NCBI GenBank assembly: GCA_030062745.1
Contig: CP099842.1
Location: 7,111,822-7,175,821, forward strand
Reading direction: 5' to 3'
Length of the DNA stretch: 64,000 nucleotides
Source of the DNA: Capitulum mitella
Taxonomy: Eukaryota; Arthropoda; Thecostraca; Pollicipedomorpha; Pollicipedidae
A program made the translations under genes and the position numbers. The notes under the pieces were generated by a model. The model was not told the origin of the DNA, did not search any database, and was given only the letters and a program-made list of their open reading frames with translations. Shown here piece after piece: positions 1-11,515 of the stretch (position 1 is the first letter of the stretch; each line of letters opens with the position of its first letter).

Positions 1-548
1 CATCGCAACAAACGGCAATCGATTGACCTTTTTACATTTTTATAAAAATAAATTTTCAAAATTTTAAAAAGTATGGATACAGGGGGAGGGGCAAAAATGT
101 CAAAATCAGGGGTATTTTTGGACTTCTTATTACTCCGTTGTTTATGGACCTATTTCGATGAAACTGGAATGAACCGAGAGATTATGGATAGGACTTTTAC
201 CATTGGTACATACATCTGAAATTTCGGAAAAATTAATAGGCGTTCACAGTGTTTCAAAAATTGGAAGATTAGTTTTTTAACAACCGAATGAACAAAAGAG
301 GCACTTTTTTGGCTTCTGTTAGTCATGTTATGCTAAATAAGTACAAATCGTATTACGATGTTTGTATAATGTTAGCATAGGCGGTGCCAGGGACATGAAA
401 AAGGGTGAACTGTTAAGGTCACACGTTCTTCAGATCAAATTGTGACCTTTGACCTTAAATGACCTCCACTGACCTTGGAGCCACTTGGAATGATATCGTG
501 TGCATTCAATACTATCTGTAAACGTTTTCAATCATTTGAATTCACTCA
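1..548 (+). mobile_element. piggyBac-like MITE (family 1), partial copy cut by the window edge
   Basis: Bases 1-548 match, with scattered substitutions, the interior of the complete element at 61133-62364 (from about 61254 to 61808) and the reverse complement of the one at 30619-31831. The left terminus lies outside the window. The match stops abruptly near 548, where the complete copies run on but this one changes into AGGTCA-rich tandem units, so the right half is missing or replaced. No protein is encoded. Confidence 0.8.
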
Positions 549-960
549 GTAAGTCAGTAATGGTCAAGGTCACCAAAGGTCAAGGTCAGCGAGCTTGTTA
601 GCTGATCCGGATTTGCTTTGCAACATGTCGGTTTGTATGAAAAATGCACCCGAAGATCGCAATAAACACATGTGTGCGCGCATTTATACGCTTACATAGA
701 CTACGATCAGTGAAGGTCAAGGTCATCAAGGGTCAAGGTCGACTAGCTTGTGACCTAGTCCAATTCGCTCCGCAACATGTCGATTTGTATGAAATATGCA
801 TTCAAGACCCTGATAAAAACACGTGTGCGCACATTGCTTCAATTATATATACCAGGATCATTGCAGGTCAAGGTCATCACAGGTCGAGGTTTTTGTGACC
901 TGCTTCAGGTTTGCTTTGCAATATGTCGATTTTTGTGAAATGAGCATTCAAAGACCCTAA
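549..960 (+). repeat. three tandem ~150-bp units rich in TCAAGGTCA
   Basis: Three imperfect copies are seen, anchored by CAACATGTCG at 621, 773 and (as CAATATGTCG) 919, which gives periods of 152 and 146 bases. Each unit opens with AGGTCAAGGTCA-type words, followed by a CTTGT/TTTGTGACC segment, the CAACATGTCG anchor and GATAAAAACAC-type sequence. The short open frame at 644-898 is a by-product of this array and not a gene. Confidence 0.8.
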
Positions 961-1023
961 TAAAAACACTCTGGCACATTTATACGCATATATACATACA
1001 TGTATACATATATACATGCATAT

Positions 1024-1033
1024 ACACACACAT

Positions 1034-1094
<61 letters not shown>
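1024..1094. repeat. compound (CA)n(TA)n microsatellite
   Basis: A run of CA dinucleotides passes directly into a long TA run. The apparent minus-strand peptide made of alternating Tyr-Ile and Cys-Val comes from this simple repeat. Confidence 0.97.
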
Positions 1095-1097
<3 letters not shown>

Positions 1098-2240
1098 GCA
1101 TATAAAATTGTTACGTGTAATAGTAATGAGGCCTTGTCATTGGGTTCATTATAACGACTTTAGCTCAAGCAGCTAACATAAAACTTACTTTGGGCCAAAA
1201 ACTTCGTCCAAGGTTAATGACGTCGCTTGACTTCTTCTGACCCTGCAGAGGTCAGTAAACGCCGGAAGTGGTCAAATGTACTGACCTTGGTTGCCTTCGC
1301 TGAAAATACGTAAAAATGCGTTTAGCGCCCTTATTTACACTCAAGTTACACCAGTATCCCATGTTGCTCGAAATCTGATCTGCAAAAAAAATTAAAAATG
1401 ACGTCATAGGTGAATGACCTGGCATGAGCTCGACCCGAAATCCTCAGTTAAGATGACAAATCTATGGAAACTGTCGTATTCTACGTTTTATTCATCAAAC
1501 ACGCGCCCTTTCCTCGCTTCGTTCGAAAGCCCATACAGAATGGCTTGTACGGGCCGAGAAAGTGGCCGAAGTTGACCTTTTCGACCCGAATTGGCCTTGA
1601 AGAAATTTGCCTCTTATCATAAAAACTGAACACCATGTAAATCTTTATAGCCCTACTCTACCCATGAAATGACATGTTTCTAACCATTTCCGTTTCCGAG
1701 ATCGGAGGGAGCACTTTGTGCCCCCCTCTAGTGCGCGTTTGCGCGGAACCTCCTTCCACTGCGCGTGCTAACGGTGGGATATTTATCTCGGATTTAAACA
1801 ACAGCTTCGAACGCATTCAGCTTGCCTTTGTGAGCTTCTCGGCTGGTATACTGGTATTGTCCACTAATTCACCTCGGATTAGCTGAGGTCCATCAGTGGA
1901 TATGGTGTGCTGCTTAGGTGTACCATCTTGCAGGTGCACTGTCGTCCGTCTCGACAGTGAAGTCGTGGTATGCCGATGCGTGACGAGTTTGGCCGGCCAC
2001 GCAGTCGTTGATAGGACATTTGAATTTGAATACGACGTTAGTCGTTTTCAGTAGGAGCTGTCTCTTGGCATATTGTTTTCATTATCAGGCCCGATTTTCT
2101 GGGATTTTTGTAGTAAACTGTGAGTTTTGTGTTGTTGTGAGAATGTAATAGGATGCAGTTTCTTGCTTGCCCCGGACTTAATATGCTGTCATTTTTAACA
2201 AAACACGTCTAAAAGAAATCCTTCTCCCCACCTTCAGTGA
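1095..2240. other. no recognisable gene
   Basis: AT-rich, low-complexity-free sequence with TGACCTT words scattered through it. I saw no protein similarity and no clean repeat boundary. Its short open frames have no recognisable composition. Confidence 0.5.
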
Positions 2241-2252
2241 TATATGTATATA

Positions 2253-2300
<48 letters not shown>

Positions 2301-2464
2301 GATAGTTAAGGTGGGAAGCAGACTTTCCTATAGACATGTTTCGTTAAAAATGACAGCATAACAAGTCCGGAGCAACCAAGAAACTGCATCCCTTTAAATC
2401 CTCACTACAAAACAAAACCCGTAATTTATTAACAAAAGTCCCCCAAATTTGGCATAATTATGTA

Positions 2465-2522
<58 letters not shown>
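2241..2522. repeat. two AT microsatellites bracketing a ~160-bp spacer
   Basis: (TA)n runs occur at about 2241-2297 and 2461-2522. The spacer carries near-inverted echoes of the left flank: an AACATG-type and AAAATGACAGCAT-type segment resembles the reverse complement of sequence at about 2180-2210. This suggests a decayed hairpin element with an AT-rich core. Confidence 0.7.
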
Positions 2523-2525
<3 letters not shown>

Positions 2526-2544
2526 CAAAACAGAAGGAGCTGCA

Positions 2545-3110
2545 AGCGTCCTTTGTGCGCTTTTAGCGAATGAGATTTCATATGTGACGGTCGCTCGGAA
2601 AATTTCAGATCGAGGCTTCGTAGCGTGCAGCGCCCGAACTCTCCAGGTGACCGCCACACAAGTCACGTCATCGGGTGCGCCAACTCAGTCGACTAATTGT
2701 GGTATAGGTTTTAAAGCTACTCGTGACTTGTGGCACGTCCCACGAGGCGCCAGCCGGATCTCTTTAAAATTCATTGAATCACGGATGCAAATGGAACGGC
2801 GGGTGTTATTGACTCAAGACTTGGTGACAACATGGGCCTCACTTGTGTGTGCGTGCTTTTGTGGTCGGCACCCACATGCGATCGACGAGGCGATACACAG
2901 GCACTTCTGTCGATTTGGACTCAGGGATTTCCGAGTACCGGAAACAGTGGCATGAGCGACTGAAATTTTGTGGGTAGATTGAACAGCACCAGTGCTATCG
3001 AACGGTTCCACATATGATGGGCAGGGTCCAACGAGTCACGTGAAGCGCGCGTACGGCCTATTTTATTCCCCCATGCAGGGGTGTCGATTCGTATTCTTTT
3101 GAGAAGACCC
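2545..3110 (+). repeat. dispersed repeat family A, copy 1
   Basis: About 550 bases align collinearly with 9050-9605. Shared blocks include a TTTTAGCG..GAGATTTCAT start, CACCATCGGGTGCGCC, GTGGTATAG.TTT.AAAG, GGCGGGTG.T.TTGACTCAAGACTT and GATGGGCAGGGT.CAACG.GTCACGTG. The open frames inside are not conserved between copies. The class of element is unknown. Confidence 0.75.
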
Positions 3111-3286
3111 TGGCTCACCCAATGTTGATTAGAACCCGCACAATGTTGGTTTGCCCTCCCCCCAGTATTTTTTGCCAGTTTAAGAGGGAAACGAGTGATT
3201 AGAACGAAAGAGCGGCCGCAATAGATAAGACATAGGCAGAAAGAAAAAATAAAGTCTCAAGCGATGTACCTATTTTTGGACGTTAT

Positions 3287-3333
<47 letters not shown>
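3287..3333. repeat. (CA)n(TA)n microsatellite
   Basis: A short CACACACA run passes into about 18 TA units. It sits between two copies of repeat family A. Confidence 0.95.
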
Positions 3334-3338
<5 letters not shown>

Positions 3339-3399
3339 CATCGGAATAAATGCAGTTTTTCATTTGGTATCTAGTAACAAAAAAACTTATAAATTTCCG

Positions 3400-3770
3400 T
3401 TGGTCAAAATAAAGTGGGCTAAATCGGTTGAGAAACCCACTTTTTGCGAAGGTTAAGTTGTCGGGCCCTTGGCTCGCCTCCCCCCATCATTTAAAGAATC
3501 ATTTAAAGAATCAATCATCATTGTGTGCTTTTGTGGTTGGCGCCCATGTGCGATCCACGTGGCGATCCGCAGACACGTGCTCCGTTGCGGACTTGGGACC
3601 TCCGAGTGCCAGAAATTATAACCGATGTGGCTGAAATTTGGTGGATAGATGGACCAACATTAGAGCTATTTAGAGCTATCCAACGGTATTCCGTACGATG
3701 AGCAGGGTACAAAGGGTCATGCGCAACGCGCGTACGGCCTTCTTTACACCCCTGTTTCTTATGGGCCAAT
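3400..3770 (+). repeat. dispersed repeat family A, copy 2
   Basis: The stretch GTGTGCTTTTGTGGTTGGCG..CCATGTGCGATC, then GACTTGGGACCTCCGAG, and the TATCCAACGGTAT..TACGATGAGCAGGGT end all match copies 1 and 3. Its 5' part (GTTGGTCAAAATAAAGTGG..) instead matches 38236-38420, so the family has at least two structural variants. Confidence 0.7.
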
Positions 3771-4329
3771 TGCCGGGAGGCAAACGAAGCAGGTTTGTGC
3801 GATGATGGCTTGGAAAGGCGGACAGGCAGCTAGACGACCAATTTCGATGGACTGAGACGGAAACGGGAGTGAAGCTTGCTCGTGAAACGGGAGGTACCCA
3901 AGATTAACACCATTTGTTCATTGCCGAAAATTCTACTACCGGTGGGATGCTGAAAATTGGCGGGCAAGAGCGCGTGATACATGACAGTGGATGCATGTGG
4001 CTGTTTTGCATGTCAATAGCTTCACTCCAGTGTGTTTGAAACGCACGTGCCGAGGTGTACCCCTCTGACATTCATGCGTGGCGACATATGCAGCCTGTCG
4101 GTATATGGGACCAATTTAGCGTTTTACATGCATATGGTGCTGCCGATGGCAATGAAATCTACACGTAAATGACAGTTAAATGCTTCAAAATAATGTTTGT
4201 TGGCTCTGTTATTGGTCTCGGCTTTTGGGGGTCAAACATACTTCATGGTGTATGAATCCTCTTAGTAACATGTCACTCCTGCGTTCCACAATCGGACGTT
4301 CCGGGGCAAATCGACCAGGCACCTATCAA
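3771..4329. other. no recognisable gene
   Basis: Mixed-composition sequence without similarity that I can recognise. The short plus-strand frame at 4180-4380 runs into repeat family B and is probably not coding. Confidence 0.5.
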
Positions 4330-4700
4330 AATTATCACTCCATAGTCTCCAATTTTGATGAAATTTGGTCCGGTAGGTAATCTGTGGCTGAGATTTCATA
4401 TCTTCAAATCTCATCTCAGCCGGGCAAGCGATTTTTGTGCCAGAGCAATCTGGGATTTTGAGATTTGATTATTTTTCGCCAGACCCTTGGTGAGATAATG
4501 TGTATTTTCCAGTAACCAATGGCCACATTTTCAAAAACTGGGTATCGTTGTGATAGGGACGACATGCTGCATGTTTTTGCTATTCGTCGTTTCCGAAATA
4601 TCTTTTCCTTTTTATTTGACCTTGAAACCTATTTTGAAGGCGAACTTTAAGATGTGGTCAGAGATTCAAATTGCAACTTTTGAAGGGTAAAATGTCCTGC
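4330..4700 (+). repeat. dispersed repeat family B, plus-strand copy
   Basis: It is an inverted copy of 7088-7535. Shared words, reading this strand, are GTAATCTGTGGCTG, GCCAGAGCAATCTG, GGTGAGATAATGTGTAT and TTTTTATTTGACCTTGAAA.CTATTTT. This copy has no open frame where the other copy has a 130-codon one. Confidence 0.75.
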
Positions 4701-6426
4701 AAGGAATTCTTATTTTTTTTAAAACGAGAAAAGTTCCTCAATTTAGTTTTTAATATTACAAACTGCAGTTCAAATTCGCGATGGTTTCACCGAAAACGTC
4801 CTTATCAGGAATTTCCAGCCTGGACCGGCAAAAAGTAGTATAAACGACCGGCAGAAGAGATTCTGAACATCCCAGGTCGTTGTTTTTCTTGATGTATATT
4901 CCACGAAATCAGGAATCTCACTATATTGATTGCCATCTATCGCCCGCTGCAAAGATGCAGTTATATTTTTCTGCACGACAGATGGCCGCGCCGCATGTTC
5001 TTGGCCCTCACTACACACCACAGGGAAGTGCGTCGCGCTGGCGATAAAGCGTTAAAGCTCTTAAGCTCGTTTTAGGCTTTCTAAAAACAATTTACACGAG
5101 CGGTAATCTGTCGCGGACTCGACCGACGTGGACTCGACGGACGAACAGAATGACGCCACACAGGGTTCAATGACGTGACACCTCGACGGACTCGACTGAA
5201 AATGCAGTCAGCTAACTGCGTTCAGCTGATCATATCCTGCAGTTTCGTATGTTCACTTCTGCTTTAAAGCGTGAGAGTTGTAAACACTGTCGATTGGGCC
5301 GGTTGGGAAGATTTTGTGCTCCTTTTAACCCGCCCGGTACCAGTCGTCAGATCCACATTGTCAGTAATTGGTGTGGAGGAGGGGGGTCTAATCACCCTTC
5401 CCCCTTCTAACTCGCGAACCGTCGCCATAGAAAAAAAAACAGAATGTCGTAAAAGTAGAGCTTACATCATACAGAATATATTAGGTAAACTAAAAAATTT
5501 CGTTGTCATGCGTAAATGAAAGTCTGTGGTTCCGCAACGCGCTCTTCCGCCCATGCCAAGCAATAACAGGCGACGCTTGCCTCGTGTCTCACCCTGTCAG
5601 CCCAGTCGTACTAGCAGAGGACGAGACAAACAGCATACTGCCTTCTTTGTTTCACAAAGCATGGCTATAAACATAATTTGCAAGAAGACAGAACGGTGCT
5701 GTATTTGACACATATCCATTATAATGGGTGTGGCCTTGGAGCGCCCACCACCACCTCCTAATTGGTATATTTATATGCCAAAATATGCTACAACATTAAA
5801 TTAAAATATTTTGCGTGCCTTTTCAACTTCCTAACGGAACTTTTTAGGCCAAAAAAGAGTCTTGAATCGGGATGACCTTCAATGAACTGAAGTGGCCTTG
5901 GCCCCCTGGAGTGCGACAACTAGTACGCATCAGGGCTATTTGAGGTGCAAGAGGCAATTCATGTCGTAAAACTAAAAAAATCGCTGTCCCAAAATTCTTG
6001 CAGTTAAGTCAGAAACGAGATGAAAAAATAACTTTGACATTGGTCGTAACTCCTGTGCATTGACTGAGGCCTTCCAGCTTTTTACTTATGCTCATGATTT
6101 TTGTAAAACTTTCTGTTCCCAAAAACATTTTTTTACAGAAGGAAAATACGTAAAATAAAATGGATAAATCTTTTCCACAACCTCAGGTTACTGACCTAAC
6201 CTTTTAAGAAATTCAAAGATAAAAATTTAAATGGCATTGGCAATATCAGGTCATGTGCCAAAACAAATTTTGGTATCTTGGAATTACTTAATGTCACTGC
6301 AGACTAGTTTTGACATGGGTCGTCTTAACCAGACCTAGGTCATTGATCTGACCCGACTCCAAATTGACATGTGTCCAAAATCTGCGCGAAAGATATCAGA
6401 AAAGGTATTGAAAAATTGGCAGCGCA
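4701..6426. other. no recognisable gene
   Basis: A 1.7-kb stretch with several short open frames (for example the minus frame 4770-5021 and plus frame 5271-5519). None has recognisable similarity, a plausible splice pattern or family motifs. GACTCGAC-type words cluster at 5105-5200. Confidence 0.5.
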
Positions 6427-6645
6427 ATGCGCTGCCGTTTTCTCGCTATTCTGAAAAACCTAAGGGGTGTGTCCAAACACATCAGCAACGTCAAAGACGC
6501 CGTTGTCGGCCGGCGGGAAGAAGATGGAAAATTGGCCACCCTAATGAGAGAGCTAAGATACGACCAAGAAGGCCACCTCGGGTATTTCTGCATGCCGTGG
6601 AAAATATTTGATACCATACTGAGCCAGACGTTGCCCACAGCCTAA
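6427..6645 (+). pseudogene. possible PIF/Harbinger-type transposase N-terminal remnant
   Basis: The frame reads LATLMRELRYDQEGHLGYF followed by CMPWKIFDTIL. This pattern (a leucine-rich segment, an acidic residue pair, YF-x-MP/MS, then F-D-x-L) resembles the segment that precedes the catalytic domain in PIF/Harbinger nucleases. Only about 70 codons are open and no DDE domain follows, so at best this is a scrap. The overlapping frames 6369-6611 (plus) and 6396-6638 (minus) are shadows. The similarity is from memory and weak. Confidence 0.35.
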
Positions 6646-7087
6646 TTTGTGTTACCCACAGTATTTTCGAAACAAATGGCCGCCGGTCTCAAGTTACAGT
6701 GCCAAACACTATCATCGTATTAGTTTATGAAGAATATTTCAGTGATGGTATGTTGAGCATATCAACTACTCTCATCTCCGTCCTTCTTTGTCCATTTTGG
6801 CACCCAAGCTGACTGGACTCGTCGCACCGCCTGGCCACTGCCTAGTCTGCGACGGCATCTGCTGAAAACTTGGATTTTTCGTCAAGTTTGCGGTCGATTC
6901 CGTCTCTAAAAGCACAGAGTTCCTCTTGTACTTGTATTTCTATTCAATTTCATTTAATGGCAGCATGATGTGATAAACTGACACACGTACCATAAACCAT
7001 ATATATCTGTAATTTTTACGCCATTTTCTGCTGGTGACGGACGAGGAAATGCAGAAACGAGGATATTTTCATCCAAAATGATGTAAA

Positions 7088-7535
7088 TTATACGTATATG
7101 TATAGTGTATGTAGTAAAAATGGAGGAACTTTCCTCGATTTAAAACAAATCAGAAACCCTTTGGAGAGCATTTTACCTATCACAGTTTCAATCGGAATCA
7201 CTGGCCACGCCGGCAATATTTTACCTTGAAAATAGCTTTCAAGGTCAAATAAAAACCATTGTAAATTTTTTTCGAAAGTGCAGTTAAGAGAAAACTGCAG
7301 CATTTCTTCCTCATCACGACATCGAGTTTTTAAAATGTGATCATCGGTTTCTGAAATAATACACATTATCTCACCAGGGGTTTGGACTAAAATCATCGAA
7401 TTATAAAATTTCAGATTGCTCTGGCGCAAAAACTGCTCGTCAGACGGAGCTGAGAAGCGGAAATCTGACATCCCAGCCACAGATTACCCCCTGTACGAAA
7501 TTTAATTACAATATCAGATTATGGTGTGTTACCCC
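7088..7535 (-). repeat. dispersed repeat family B, minus-strand copy with a 130-codon open frame
   Basis: This is the reverse-complement partner of 4330-4700. On the minus strand it keeps an open frame of 130 codons (7088-7480) with words such as FLRQSNLKFYNSMILVQTPG and EIMCIISETDDHILKT. I do not recognise the peptide. Because the other copy has lost the frame, the reading is either a remnant of an element-encoded protein or chance. Confidence 0.6.
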
Positions 7536-8940
7536 CTCGTCGATCTCACGTGCAATGCTCCAGTCCTTCCTGATTCCTGCCAGATCTAGAAACTACCACC
7601 ATAATCAAACTGTGAAGTCCTGTTTGTATGAAGAAAGACCCACCCGATGACAACCGATTGATAACATGTCGAGGTGACAAGCGTTAGTCGATTTCGTGGA
7701 ATAAATGCCATATGTTTGCTACGCAAATTTAGTTCGTCGTTCGCTTTGCTCAGGAGCCCTGGTGGCACGTATTCTAATTCAAGCGACCCATCAACGATCC
7801 GCATCCTCTCATTTCCAAGGTCGAGATAAGACCGATTAAGAAAACAACAGTGGCTTGGTTGACCCGAGATTTGGAATGGTGCATACGCAGCTGATAATGG
7901 CTGGGTTTTCCTATTCACTGAGTGACATGTTTACAGCTCATTTACGCCCTGTTAGTCAAGTCATCACAGGACCGTTTTGCAGGTTATGCATTGCGTATTG
8001 AACACCACGTGTTTTTAACATCACAGCCTTTGGATACCTGCACGCACTACGATGACTACATGGATGTGTACAACATAAAACATATGGTCAAGTGCAACAA
8101 GTTTTTTATCACAGCCATCCGCGCAGCTTTATGGCTAGCACAGCCGATCAGTACAATGCCGAATGTCACATCCTGTCAACGAATGGAACCATTCACAACC
8201 GGAGATGAAAGACTGCGCACATCAATCGAAGTGACCACGGTGGCTGACGGCCATCAGCGTAGATCGTTTCCAAAGCTGGTGGTCAGATTCCTTTCATGCA
8301 TTGCTTGGTATGCAACATCAAAGGATTAACATTCTCCGAAACCAGTAGGCCCGCTGTAAGGTCGTAGAGCAGCCGCCCATCTGCCCTAAAGGTTCTTGCA
8401 CCCATGACTGACGGCTGCCGACGGGGTCCTATTTTACGGATAGGTGGACGTGACCCGCCTACACAATGGTGACCCGCCGCGGGCGTACGGCGGCGGTACA
8501 GGCAGGACGGCACGGCTGTCTTAACGTGGTTCACCGCGGACGACACGATGGCGGCGCAGGCAGGACGGCACGACTGAGGTCACGTGGTCCGCTGTGCTGC
8601 CATGGTGCTGGCTAGGCGAGGCAGGGGAATTCCATGTTTATTTGCCCTCTTTGTCCCCCCCCCCCCGGTTTGCGCGTCTTCAACTCGCCTGTGTTGGACT
8701 TAGGGTTTTCTGAGTTCTTTTTTCAATTATGATTATGGAAATGGCTGGAAACACTCATGTGTTTCTTGTGAGCCAGCTGCCAAGGGACACAAACGGTGCA
8801 GTTTGGTGCGACCAGCGGCACGATGCCATCCAGGTGAACGTGCAGCTTTTTGGACTTGGAATCCTCCGTTTGTGGGCAGTTTGTGATACCTACCTTGACA
8901 CCTACCTACCTTTGTGACACCTGCCTTACTTTATTTAGGT
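7536..8940. other. unclassified sequence, short unrecognised frames
   Basis: It contains a 110-codon minus frame (7586-7918) and a 135-codon plus frame (7922-8329) that abut head to head, neither recognised. A two-copy tandem unit with a 58-base period (GGCAGGACGGCACG at 8501 and 8559) lies in a CpG-rich patch at 8440-8610. A poly-C run is at 8655-8668. Confidence 0.4.
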
Positions 8941-8941
8941 A

Positions 8942-9020
8942 AAGGTACTAAACGGGTGCACAAGTCTGTGTGCGATACAAAGCCTCGATTTCGACCCCAA
9001 ACCAACTCTGTAACGCGTTG
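8942..9020 (+). repeat. 79-bp direct duplicate, copy 1 (partner 9890-9968)
   Basis: GGTACTAAACGGGTRCA..GTCTGTGTGCGATACAAAG..TCGATTYTGACCCCAAACCA..GTGTAGCGCGTTG-type sequence occurs here and again 948 bases downstream in the same orientation with about ten differences. Confidence 0.8.
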
Positions 9021-9049
9021 GTTTTCCTGTAGTTCAAAATTCGAAAGAG

Positions 9050-9605
9050 ATAAAAGCGCGCTTTGACCCTTTTAGCGGATTGAGATTTCATCCATTGTGG
9101 TCGCTTGGAAAAGTTCAGATTGTGGTGTTTTTAATTGTGTGTTTTCGTGTGTTTGTCGAAGTTTTGGAGCCTCTAGCCCCCGAACGCACAAGCCGATCGC
9201 CACACAATTGGCACCATCGGGTGCGCCGATTCAGCGGACAGAATGTGGTATAGATTTCAAAGTGATTCGTGGCGTGTGGTACGTGCCACGTGGCGTGAGC
9301 CGGACCTCTGCAGAATTCAACTATCATGAGTACAGGCCAAACGGCGGGTGCTGTTGACTCAAGACTTATTGACAACACGGGTCCCACTTTCAGGTGCGTG
9401 CTTTTGTCGTTGGCACCCACATACAACCCATGTGAAGATCCACAGGCACGTGTTTCGATTTGGACTTGGAGACCTCTCAATGCTAGCAGCAGTGACCTAG
9501 GCAGCTGGACTGTGGTGGGTAGATAGGCCAGGACTATAGGATCCAACGGTATCCTACATGACGGGCAGGGTGCAACGGGTCACGTGCGGCACGCTTGCGA
9601 CTCTT
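9050..9605 (+). repeat. dispersed repeat family A, copy 3
   Basis: This is the best-preserved partner of copy 1. It runs collinearly from the TTTTAGCGGATTGAGATTTCAT start to TGACGGGCAGGGTGCAACGG near the end. The 143-codon minus frame inside (9115-9546) is not conserved in the other copies. Confidence 0.75.
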
Positions 9606-9889
9606 TTCAGTGGGCCAACGCGAGCAGTGCAGTTTATTGGAGCGATCCCATTCCAAATAGTCCGTTTGCGCTGTTAAAGCGTGCTGTGGTGGTCATATTG
9701 TCTAGCTTGGAAACAAGCAATCCGAGTTCGAGCCCCGCGGACCGCGCGCTCTTTTCATAGCTCACACTGCGCCGTTATCATGCAGATTTCTTTCACCGTG
9801 CAAATGCGCCGTTGCACGAATGGGAATATGACTTGCTCTTGTACCGCCTTTTTTTGAGAGTGTCTTTTACTGATCAGTGGTGGTAAGGC

Positions 9890-9968
9890 TGGTACTAAAC
9901 GGGTACAGGGGTCTGTGTGCGATACAAAGAGTCGATTCTGACCCCAAACCAGCCGTGTAGCGCGTTGA
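9890..9968 (+). repeat. 79-bp direct duplicate, copy 2
   Basis: Second copy of the segment at 8942-9020. It immediately precedes the open region of the Penelope-like fragment, so the pair may mark the flank or terminal repeat of a retroelement insertion. Confidence 0.75.
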
Positions 9969-9969
9969 T

Positions 9970-10510
9970 TTGCCGCTAGTAAATATAAACGCGGTCGTCG
10001 TTGGGTCATCGCACGGCGTGCTATGTAAGGGAACATATATGGCACACGACGAGTCGCTCGCTATCGACAGTATGGAACCTAAACCATTTCCATACTGCCG
10101 CCATGTTGACGACGTCTTCGTCGATGTTCTCAACAAGCAGCAACTTTCCTACCTTACGTGTAGACTTGAAGAGAACTCATTTCTTCAATCTACCGTAGAG
10201 TTATCAATCAACAACAAAGTTCCGTTTCCAGATGTAGCTGTGGATATCTCAGGTGGCAACTACGTAACTTCAGTATACAATCAAACCCACAGACACAAGC
10301 GTACGCCTGAACGGTCTAGGTGAGAGTCAAGGTAGATATAAGGAAAACGTGATCCGTCCATATATAAACAGAACGCTCAAATATTAAACAACATGGCCAC
10401 TCACACACCAGAAACTTGACAGAATCAGACACGTCCTCGTCAACAGTGAGTGCCCTCTCACTGGCATAGCCACCGTATCCGACGGTAGTTGCATAAACAC
10501 TTCCTCTCAC
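9970..10510 (+). pseudogene. Penelope-like element reverse transcriptase fragment
   Basis: An open stretch at 9970-10323 reads FPYCRHVDDVFVDVL, then L..LEENS..STVELSINNKVPF, DVAVD and SVYNQTHRHK. This order is typical of Penelope-like reverse transcriptases: the Y-x-D-D catalytic block, an L..L-N/E block, an xFTxE-like block, LPFLDV, then VYRKPT. In another frame just downstream comes NVIRPYINRTLKY, and then RIRHVLVNS, matching the later RT/thumb region. The catalytic tyrosine is replaced by histidine (codon 10102-10104 in HVDD), there are frameshifts and an in-frame stop, and no start codon. It is a dead fragment. More of the element may extend to about 10970, but I cannot show the GIY-YIG domain. 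Confidence 0.75.
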
Positions 10511-11449
10511 CAGCCGCAGATGATAGCAAATTAGGAGCTGAAGTGCAACTTTACTATTAGAGTAGAAAGTCCACTGACTATAAGGCTGGAGAAAAAGCTA
10601 TCCGCGCAATAACAACAAGAAACTGTATACCATCAAATTCTGAGAGCGACATCAAACTCTCAGTTTCATACATAAGTCCTAGAGTATTGGGCCTCATTAT
10701 AAACGACCTATCGAGAGACGACTCTCAAATGAAAACGACACAAGGGAAACGAGTTTAAATGCCGTTTCGGCGACTGCGTGCACCAACCAAGCTCGCCATA
10801 CATCGGCCATACCACAACTTCAATATGAAGACCGTTGACGATGTTCCTACTGGAAAGCGTGCCAAAGCGGCGCATGAGTTCCACACATGCGCCACATCCA
10901 CACACTCAGCTGACGCGTTGATAAGTAGTGCACAGTGTACTGGTCAAGTACTAACTGAGGGAAGTTGAAAGCATTGTAGGCTGTTTACATCTGGGATAAA
11001 GATCCCACCATCAGCCGGCAGACGGGCATGCGGGACACAGTGTGGCAGTGTGACGGCCAACTCCTGGCACCTGGAATGCAAGAGAGGAGAAACGGAGTAC
11101 GTGAAAAGTATGGGGTAATGAAATTGCTGGTGTTCGTCATTATCAGAGGTGTCGACAATTATGTACTAAGCTTGATTTTAGATATCTTCATGAAATCGAA
11201 TGACTTTTTTAGTTGAAAATGCAGCAATTTAATTCTGACCCGACACAACCTCGAATGTTTTGTATATTGTTGCCGTGTGTAATTGTGCCTATGTTGTATG
11301 ATGATGTTGGCAGGATCGACGAAACGTTGCAGAGTAATATAGGCACTCTTCACAACAGCTTTTCCGAGAACAGAAATCATCAAAGAGGCACGTCAGTGGC
11401 AGATGTGCTGTCATTTTTAACGGTATATACATACATACACACACACACG

Positions 11450-11515
<66 letters not shown>

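Noticed and set aside
9690..9760. tRNA gene suggested by GAGTTCGAGCCCC
   Set aside because: The T-arm-like word is present, but no acceptor or anticodon stem pairs with it.
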